Positions 57,675 to 64,000 of a DNA stretch of 64,000 nt are shown piece after piece (position 1 is the first letter of the stretch; each line of letters starts with the position of its first letter). The notes under the pieces were generated by a model. That model was not told the DNA's origin. It was given only the letters and a program-made list of their open reading frames with translations, and made no database searches. A program made the translations under genes and the position numbers. The stretch is from Planctomycetaceae bacterium (GTDB lineage: Bacteria; Planctomycetota; Planctomycetia; Planctomycetales; Planctomycetaceae): assembly GCA_021732995.1 (NCBI GenBank), contig JAKFWA010000002.1, forward strand, positions 37,098-101,097, given 5' to 3'.

Positions 57675-59366
57675 CTACTTCTTGCCGCCCCAGGCGATTT
57701 CGGCGAAGCGTTCGAGTTTCGAAAAATCATTCTGCCAGGTCGTGTACATGGCTCCGCGCAGGGTGTTGAGTCCGGCGCCGGCATCGATCCATTGTTTCAC
57801 GGTTTCCGGACCGGCGTCGTAGAAGCCGGCGGCGATTTGGGTGTGTCCTCGCTTGCCGAAGAACGACAGGCTTTGTTTCGCCTTGCCGCTGTTCCAGTTG
57901 ATAATCACACAGTCTTTTGGAAGCCCTTCCCAAGAACCGGCCAAGTCGCCGTTCACGAGGTAGAAATTATTGGTGGCGTTGTGATGTGGGTCGAACATAT
58001 CGCTCCACACGCATAGTTTTGCCTGGGGATTCACTGTGCGAATAATTTCAGTGCAGCGCTTCACATTGGCTGCGAGTTGCTGCCCCGCCGTGAGTTTTGA
58101 CGCTCGCTCGGGATCACTCCAGTTGGCAACGCGAATTTCGTCGTGGCTCATGAAGTACGTCTGCGGCTTGAAGAGTTCATGCACGCGACGGGTCTGATCG
58201 GTCACGATTTCAAAGACCTTGGGATCAGTCAGCGAGCACGGCATCTGGTTGTCATAGATCGTCACCGCATGAAAGAAGCTGACGCGCAGTTCCTGACCGT
58301 CCTTGATGCGGCTGCCGGGCACCAGCTTGAGTTGCGGCGGCGTGTGATAGACCTCGAACGACCCGGCCCACGGCGTCATGCCGAGTTTCTCATCATGCAG
58401 CGGCGCGAAGTCGCGACCTTCTTCGTAAGTGACATCCTTACTGGCGTTCGTCACCACGAGCGGACAACTCGAACGCCGCACCAGATTGACGAACGGCTCC
58501 TCGACGACCTGTAGATCGTCGATCCATGCACTGCCCGCCTTGCAGTCCCACACGCCGAGGTAGAACAGCACCTCGGAACTTTCCAGCGAGTTGAACACGT
58601 TATGATGCTGCGTCCAATCCTGAGTCTTCTTGACTCCCAGGTTGCTATGCGACAGCACCCGACCGGAAGGGCTCATCGCGAACATCTTGAACTCGCTGGC
58701 TGATGCCAAATCGTCCGTCTTGATCCAGACCGACGCGTGAAACTGGGACCACGGGCGCACGGTCAGCCGCTTGTTGACGCGACGATTGCCAGTTTTGCCG
58801 GGCGGATTGCTGATTCTCAGAGATGACTCGCCGCCATGCTTCACGGCAGCGTCGGCATAGGTTCCCTGCCCCGGCTCGTCCTGAAAGCCCCAGCCAACGA
58901 ACGCATCGCCGCGACGTTCTTCGAATTCGCCCGGCACCAGGTTCTTGCCCGCTTGCTTGGGCGCGGCCACGTTGCCGGTGATTCTCAGCGGCACATCCTG
59001 AGCAGGCAGACCTTCGGCCAGATTGGGATCATGAGCCAAAATGCCATCGCTGTAGCCGAACGACATCACAGTGGGGATGACTTCCAGCTTCAGCTCGTCA
59101 CAGATCTTCTGGAAGCGGGCCGCGTTCTTGAAGTAGTGGTCAGGGACTCGGTCCAGAATATTGAGCTTGTAATCCGCCAGCACGACACCGTTGTAACCCA
59201 CCTTCGCCGCCCGACGCAGGATGGCCTCGATCTTGTCGAGGTTCTCGGTGACCTGCAGGTTCTGCTGGAGGTACAGCCAGCGCTGCGTTAGCGGCTCTTC
59301 CGCGCGTGCGATGGACGTCAGCAAGGGAAAGATGCAGCAAGCAATCAGAGCGACAACAACGCGCAT
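57675..59366 (-). CDS. secreted TIM-barrel glycosidase-like protein with galactose-binding-like insert
   Basis: 563 residues from ATG 59366, chosen because GAGGAG lies 5 bases upstream and the ORF then begins a signal peptide (MRVVVALIACCIFPLLTSIARA). A GTG/ATG-rich extension to 59429 adds 21 residues. A TIM-barrel-like fold is suggested by WLYLQQNLQVTENLDKIEAILRRAAKVGYNGVVLADYKL near the start and DEIRVANWSD plus LCVWSDMFDPHHNA in the second half, similar to family 20 hexosaminidase-like proteins. A galactose-binding-like insert (about 190-310) splits the barrel. The catalytic pair could not be assigned. Follows the DJ-1 fusion gene by 68 bp on the same strand. Confidence 0.7.
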   Translation of the reverse strand: MRVVVALIACCIFPLLTSIARAEEPLTQRWLYLQQNLQVTENLDKIEAILRRAAKVGYNGVVLADYKLNILDRVPDHYFKNAARFQKICDELKLEVIPTVMSFGYSDGILAHDPNLAEGLPAQDVPLRITGNVAAPKQAGKNLVPGEFEERRGDAFVGWGFQDEPGQGTYADAAVKHGGESSLRISNPPGKTGNRRVNKRLTVRPWSQFHASVWIKTDDLASASEFKMFAMSPSGRVLSHSNLGVKKTQDWTQHHNVFNSLESSEVLFYLGVWDCKAGSAWIDDLQVVEEPFVNLVRRSSCPLVVTNASKDVTYEEGRDFAPLHDEKLGMTPWAGSFEVYHTPPQLKLVPGSRIKDGQELRVSFFHAVTIYDNQMPCSLTDPKVFEIVTDQTRRVHELFKPQTYFMSHDEIRVANWSDPERASKLTAGQQLAANVKRCTEIIRTVNPQAKLCVWSDMFDPHHNATNNFYLVNGDLAGSWEGLPKDCVIINWNSGKAKQSLSFFGKRGHTQIAAGFYDAGPETVKQWIDAGAGLNTLRGAMYTTWQNDFSKLERFAEIAWGGKK

Positions 59367-59434
59367 GACGTCTCCTCGAGCAATGGCGTGATCAACAAGC
59401 ATCACTTGCCGGGAGACATTAACCGCCACAGGCT

Positions 59435-60892
59435 TTATTTGCTCTTGTTGCTCGTCAGCAGTTGGGCGAGCTGACGGCCTAGTTCCCGCGCCGTTGGATC
59501 GTCCTGGCCGGTGATGATCTTGCCGTCGATCACGACGTCATCCGTCAGGGTATTCGGATTGCCGACCGAGTTCGGAGCCACCATGCGAGCGCCGTTGAAC
59601 TCGGCGTTCCAGCGCGACGGCATGCTGTTGCGGCCTCCCGGATAGACGCCCGGAGGACCACCCAGAGTCGGACCAGTCGCTCGTTTCCCGGCGAGCAGAC
59701 TGCGACCGTTGACTCGCGACCACGCCAGCACCGACACACCGTGGCACAGGCCGCAGATGTACTTGTCCTGCTTGGCGAAGTCGTTGATGAGCTTGTTCAC
59801 GGCTTCCTTCACGCGGCGGTCGCCGTTGTAGACCGTGTTCTGATACGAGCCTTCGAAGGCATACTGATACATCGAAGAACCCCATCCACCCGAAAACAGA
59901 AGCGCGTCATAGCGCGAAGCGTCGGCTTCTGCGATGGTCAGATCCGGATTGACCGCGCCGCGATCGGCACCTTCGCCGGTGTTGGGATGCGGGTGGCAGG
60001 TCTGCTTGAAGCCCGCCGCAACCTCGACCACGCAGCCTACGCGTTCCAGTTCCTGGCGCGGTTCCGAATACTCCCGATAGAAGAAGTGTTGATTGGCGAT
60101 GACGATCAGCACGCGCGGCTGCTTGCCGTTTGCCGCTCGTGCGGCCGGAGCTTGCGCCGAGGTCGTCGGGGCTGGTGTCGATGCCGGAGCAGGTCGCGGC
60201 GTTGTGGACGCCGTCTGAACTGGCTTGCTGTTGACCGTCGATGCTGGAGTCGAACTGGAGGTCGCCGAAGCCAGCGGCAGATCGCCACTCACGCGACGGA
60301 CCTCAATCTTGTGAAAGACGGTTTCCGCCTCCCAGGCTCCCAAACCGAGTGCCGCCGCGTCGGGTAACTTCCAGAGATTGGGCTGAGTGAAATCGGACCC
60401 GTCCGAGCGATGAGTGACAATCAGCTTTTCGTCCAGATATCCCTCGACACGGTCCTTGCGCACGCGCACTTCTGCGGAGTAGCGGCGTCCGTTCTCGAGG
60501 GCCTGATCGGCCACGCGAGTCGGGTTCGACTGGAAGTCCTGGCCGCGAATGTTTTGAAAGCCAGCGAGGTGTTGGCCCCAGGCATCGATCTCAAACGCTG
60601 CTTGCTTGCCACCCGCGACGAAGAATAGGCCGATCGAATGCCGGCCGCTCTTGCGAGTGAACGCGACTCGAAAGTCGTACTCGCCCGTCGGCTTCGACGG
60701 CAGCACCAGCCGGGCTCCGGAAGCCGCACGCACGGTAAGACCGTCACTCGACTTGCTCCATTCGCCGGCCACGGCTGCCTTGGCTGCATCCACCTGCTGA
60801 GTGATATCAACCCAGTTATCCGCTTTTGCAGCGGGCGAAATCAGCAGCGACAGACACAGCACCGCGAGCGTCAGAAATGGAACTGTCTTCAT
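59435..60892 (-). CDS. secreted fusion: concanavalin-like domain plus DJ-1/PfpI domain
   Basis: 485 residues. Signal peptide FLTLAVLCLSLLISPAAKA. Residues about 25-205 form a β-rich, LamG/DUF1080-like domain (GRHSIGLFFVAGGKQAAFEIDAWG). A Thr/Ala/Pro-rich linker (about 210-255) leads to a DJ-1/PfpI domain (about 260-480) with the nucleophile elbow ICGLCHGVSVLA, whose Cys is the expected reactive residue, and ALLFSGGWGSSM. Secreted DJ-1 fusions are seen in planctomycetes; function may be peptidase-like or glyoxalase-like. It could be co-transcribed with the glycosidase-like gene. Confidence 0.85.
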   Translation of the reverse strand: MKTVPFLTLAVLCLSLLISPAAKADNWVDITQQVDAAKAAVAGEWSKSSDGLTVRAASGARLVLPSKPTGEYDFRVAFTRKSGRHSIGLFFVAGGKQAAFEIDAWGQHLAGFQNIRGQDFQSNPTRVADQALENGRRYSAEVRVRKDRVEGYLDEKLIVTHRSDGSDFTQPNLWKLPDAAALGLGAWEAETVFHKIEVRRVSGDLPLASATSSSTPASTVNSKPVQTASTTPRPAPASTPAPTTSAQAPAARAANGKQPRVLIVIANQHFFYREYSEPRQELERVGCVVEVAAGFKQTCHPHPNTGEGADRGAVNPDLTIAEADASRYDALLFSGGWGSSMYQYAFEGSYQNTVYNGDRRVKEAVNKLINDFAKQDKYICGLCHGVSVLAWSRVNGRSLLAGKRATGPTLGGPPGVYPGGRNSMPSRWNAEFNGARMVAPNSVGNPNTLTDDVVIDGKIITGQDDPTARELGRQLAQLLTSNKSK

Positions 60893-61224
60893 CGTGAGGG
60901 AACCTCGGAGGCGTCGCGCAACGATCCCATGCGCGGCGTTCAGCGGCGTGAGAAACCTTCAGCTCCAGCCAAAGTCGGGCGTCTAACTCAAGCAGTGTTT
61001 TGTGTTTGCCGAACTCGCAGTGATGCTACCCATGATGGGAGTCGCTAGACCAACAAACAACGGCGGGAATGCAAGAAGATGTCCCCGCGCCGGAGGCTCT
61101 TTCAGCCAAACCGTCCGAAATGGATGATTTTTAGACTTTCGCCATTTTCAGAGCGGAGCGTTTTGCAGCAAAGCGGGTGAATTCGTTTAGCGGCCACGCC
61201 AACGACGTTCTGATTGCGGACCAA
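60893..61224. other. 332-bp gap upstream of the DJ-1 fusion gene
   Basis: No gene seen on either strand. It should hold the promoter of the DJ-1 fusion gene (minus strand). I found no strong promoter, terminator or repeat; a short AAATGG/CCATTT pair near 61120-61150 is too weak to call. Confidence 0.45.
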
Positions 61225-64000
61225 TCAGTGATTTGCCTCTACTTTCAGAGCCTGTTCGCGGTAGTGATGTGGCATTAGGGTCTGACGGTAGTTACGCAGG
61301 GGACGAATCAGGGATCGCTCCAAGGCGTCTTTACGAGCCGCGACCTGGTCGGAGGTCAGACCTCGAGCGTTGCCTGTTTCGTCGAGGACCGCGCCGGCTC
61401 GTTCGACGGCGGCAATGCTTTTCTCGATGTCGTTCAGCGCGATCTTCGATGACGTGGGTGGCGCGTCGCCGCGAGAGTACCAGCGGCTGTGCAGCAGCTG
61501 CACCAGGCCATCGACGGTGTCCCCACGCTGGACTGGATCGGCGAGCAGTTCCGGGCGGTCACAGATCAGCTCCACTGCCGCGACGATGTTGCGTACCGAA
61601 CGATCATTCGATGTCGTGAAGTAAGCGGCGTGAATCCGATGTTCCAGTTCAATCGCCGCATTCGCATCCCGGTTCTTAGCTGCGAGTTCCGCGACTTCCT
61701 GATGCAGGAAGAAGCTCATCAGCGGATCGAACGGCTCGGCAAACTCTGCGATGCTCTGCAGAGCTGCCGTGGACGGCACGGGCTCCTTGGCCGCCGCGCC
61801 GAGGGCTTCAAAGTACTCCAAGCGACGTTTCTCATTCGCGTGCAGTTGCTGTGTTGGGCGTTCGCCTTTGACCTGCAGAATCTCGGTTTGCGGTTGTTCC
61901 TGCATCCGCTTCTTCACGGTCTTGCGATAGGACCAGTACTGGTCGGGATTGTCGACCACCAGCTCACGCTGCAGCTTCAATTCGGTGAGGCGCCGCGCGA
62001 CATCAGCGGTCTCGGCTTCCGCTCCACAAACCTGCTTCAACGGCTGAGCGGCCCCGGCAAAGGTTTGAGTAAGCTCGCCATACTTATCGCCCCAACGCAT
62101 CACTTCGAAGGGCAGGGCGGCGGTCAGATGACTGCTGGCGACGGTGTTCGCAGCAACCGGTTGCTGCGCCAGGAATTCGTCGAAGCGGTCCGAACTGATC
62201 ATGGTCAGTTCCAGCGGACTGCCCCAATCCCACCCCAGCCGCGCCAGCACGCTGCGGACGTGTGTGCGTTGCAGCCGACGCACCAGGTCGCGACGGACGA
62301 TGCCTTCTTCGCTGTTGCTGGCCAGCAGTACCCACTGCCCCGGAGCCACTTCAACTGCCGAAGTCTGAGTGAACTCGGACCGGCACGCGGCGACGATGGA
62401 CTGCACGGCCGACAAGCCACAATCCACCACTGGCAGGTGCTGGCAGAACAGGCCATCCTCACGCAACGCGCTAGCGGCCAGCTTGTAGAAGTTCGAGGTA
62501 TAGTACGCTGCGGACTGAGGCAGCATCGCGTGATCGGGGTTGCTGATGACAACGTCGTAGCTCGCCGGTTGAGCGGCCAAGGCCAGCAACGGTTCAGCGC
62601 ACACGACCTGACAACGCTCATCGTCTGTTGGCAAACTCTTCAGTTGCGGCCACACGGCATCACGCACAGCAGCGATCAGGCGCTGATCGGATTCCACGCA
62701 CGTCAATGTCTGCAGAGGAAACTGTAACGCGGTTTCAGCAGCAACTCCCGAACGCAGCCCCAGAGCGAGCACATGGCCAGGGCGTTCGTGCAACACGAGC
62801 GGCAATACGACGGGCAAACTTTCCGCCGACGCGTCCGGGCACAATCTACCATCCAGCGAATGCACGGCCTTCGGCAGACCGGACTGCCGCAGTTGCAACT
62901 GCACTCCGCGATAGCGCCAGACCGTCAGCGTGCCCTGTTCGGTCTCCAGCGTTCCCAGGTTCCGTCCTTCATCGAAGTGCGGCAGCAACTCGGAACGCCC
63001 TTCGATGCGATTGGCCGAGAAGGCCTGCGTATCAAACAAGAGCTTGGCGGACTTCACAGGATCAAAGTTGCGACCAGCAAGTGGCATCAAGGCAACGACT
63101 GCAACCGCTCCGACGACCTGCAATGCGGCGGGCTTTGCCACGATCCGCGACCACAGGGAGATAGACCCTGCTGATGCGGACTTCTGCCCCCACAGCACCA
63201 CTACCGCAGAGATCACCAGCAGCGACGCACTGGTTCCCAGCAGCCCGGTCACACCGAGTTCGAAGAGCCCGAAGCTACTTGCTCCGATCCAGCCTCCACA
63301 GAAGGCCAGCAAGCACAGCGACCATTGTCCAAACGAGCGAGGTACCAGCAGCGGCCCGCGAGTCCAGCATCCCAGACACAGACCCAGCGGTAACATGGCT
63401 ATCCACACGATCGCAGACTGCCCCAGGGCATGCTGCCAGATGATCGAGGCATACGAATTGAGGTTCAATTCCAGAGTGATCAACAAAAGAAACGCCGCCA
63501 GCATCAGCAGCATGGTGCTAGCCGCGATCCAGTTCATGGTCGCGACTCGTCGCATCGCACCGCTCGCGCGCAGGCTGGCAAAGGCCACCCCGCTGCACAG
63601 GCCAGCCCACTTCACAACGCCGTACCACCAGGCGGAGATCGCCAGTTGATCCAGCAGACGGCTCATGGCGACAAACCCCATCGCGACAGCGGCGTAGGCC
63701 AGAGGCTCAAGCCATTGCGCCTTCATCGGTGCTAACACGGTGTTCTTAACCGTCGTATTCGGTGCATCGGTCGAAGGGTTCGCGTTGCGTCGTTGCTGCC
63801 AGATCGTCGCTGCGACGATCAGCACGCCGAGACCCGCCGCAATCATCGAACTCGCCTGCAGACCCCACAGAGGAGCCAGTCCAAACACATTGAACAGCAA
63901 TCCGCAGCTTAGACCGAACAACATCTTCGGAGTCGGCACAGCGGACCAGCTTTGGTCCGTTCGAGATGTCTGCAGCAAGAACGTCAGCGCGGCCACAGGC
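61225..64000 (-). CDS. multi-TM spermidine-synthase-like methyltransferase-fold protein, 5' end outside window
   Basis: At least 923 residues; the frame remains open to the window edge, with a GTG at 63996 that may or may not be the start. The N-terminal third is hydrophobic with about eight transmembrane segments. A spermidine-synthase-like Rossmann domain follows (about 340-590), with VLALGLRSGVAAETAL, TCVESDQRLIAAVR and SYDVVISNPDHAML. The remaining 330 residues are mostly helical. Proteins with this membrane plus spermidine-synthase-like layout are common in planctomycetes, but polyamine synthesis by them is not established. The catalytic polyamine-binding residues could not be assigned. 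Confidence 0.8.
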   Translation of the reverse strand, partial: PVAALTFLLQTSRTDQSWSAVPTPKMLFGLSCGLLFNVFGLAPLWGLQASSMIAAGLGVLIVAATIWQQRRNANPSTDAPNTTVKNTVLAPMKAQWLEPLAYAAVAMGFVAMSRLLDQLAISAWWYGVVKWAGLCSGVAFASLRASGAMRRVATMNWIAASTMLLMLAAFLLLITLELNLNSYASIIWQHALGQSAIVWIAMLPLGLCLGCWTRGPLLVPRSFGQWSLCLLAFCGGWIGASSFGLFELGVTGLLGTSASLLVISAVVVLWGQKSASAGSISLWSRIVAKPAALQVVGAVAVVALMPLAGRNFDPVKSAKLLFDTQAFSANRIEGRSELLPHFDEGRNLGTLETEQGTLTVWRYRGVQLQLRQSGLPKAVHSLDGRLCPDASAESLPVVLPLVLHERPGHVLALGLRSGVAAETALQFPLQTLTCVESDQRLIAAVRDAVWPQLKSLPTDDERCQVVCAEPLLALAAQPASYDVVISNPDHAMLPQSAAYYTSNFYKLAASALREDGLFCQHLPVVDCGLSAVQSIVAACRSEFTQTSAVEVAPGQWVLLASNSEEGIVRRDLVRRLQRTHVRSVLARLGWDWGSPLELTMISSDRFDEFLAQQPVAANTVASSHLTAALPFEVMRWGDKYGELTQTFAGAAQPLKQVCGAEAETADVARRLTELKLQRELVVDNPDQYWSYRKTVKKRMQEQPQTEILQVKGERPTQQLHANEKRRLEYFEALGAAAKEPVPSTAALQSIAEFAEPFDPLMSFFLHQEVAELAAKNRDANAAIELEHRIHAAYFTTSNDRSVRNIVAAVELICDRPELLADPVQRGDTVDGLVQLLHSRWYSRGDAPPTSSKIALNDIEKSIAAVERAGAVLDETGNARGLTSDQVAARKDALERSLIRPLRNYRQTLMPHHYREQALKVEANH

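Overview
The window looks like a chromosome segment of a planctomycete (phylum Planctomycetota, PVC group). The evidence is convergent. Two giant proteins carry β-helix repeats, one with a planctomycete-style N-terminal ERLEQRQLL motif. Two very large membrane Ser/Thr kinases are fused to WD40 propellers or to formylglycine-enzyme-like domains. An ECF-type sigma factor sits beside one of these kinases, and a secreted protein is extremely cysteine-rich. Base composition is moderately high GC. No rRNA, tRNA, CRISPR array, insertion sequence or phage gene was recognised. Genus cannot be given from sequence alone.

Layout. Bases 1-16223: the 3' part of a giant adhesin-like gene, followed after 102 bp by a 2335-residue kinase with about 21 WD40 repeats. 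Bases 16224-22811: the end of a decayed VOC gene, ligA, then (minus strand) a sigma-54 enhancer-binding regulator with an OYE-family oxidoreductase just downstream, then a small VOC protein. Bases 22812-28440: a non-coding stretch with a nested inverted repeat, then a 1663-residue β-helix plus RTX-repeat protein closed by a hairpin. Bases 28474-39011: an ExbB-ExbD-ExbD operon (minus) divergent from a four-gene operon (plus) encoding a TonB-shaped single-pass protein, a membrane-anchored PQQ-like propeller, a TPR-like plus SBP_bac_5 fusion and a secreted unknown. A good sigma-70 promoter lies in the divergent gap. Bases 39078-42455: an unknown protein, a secreted isochorismatase-like hydrolase, and a 36-cysteine secreted protein followed by a strong Rho-independent terminator. 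Bases 42501-49151: a sigma factor and a 1963-residue kinase carrying a putative zinc-binding anti-sigma-like N-terminus and two FGE/SUMF1 domains. Bases 49391-64000: mostly housekeeping and metabolic genes (miaA, rtcB, HD phosphohydrolase, Mrp ATPase, amine-oxidase-type flavoprotein, UPF0314/DUF2585 protein, dienelactone hydrolase, a secreted TIM-barrel-like protein, a secreted DJ-1/PfpI fusion) and a multi-TM spermidine-synthase-like protein cut by the window end.

How the genes may work together. The best candidate for an undescribed system is the divergent ExbB/ExbD plus four-gene locus. It pairs a proton-driven motor with a TonB-shaped protein, a periplasmic propeller and an orphan substrate-binding protein, with no ABC permease nearby. 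Two further candidates are the adhesin-kinase pair, whose kinase has an 11-residue repeat domain and an acidic repeat with a regularly spaced threonine, and the sigma factor/kinase/FGE pair. Functions for these loci are inferences from architecture and neighbourhood; none is demonstrated by sequence alone.
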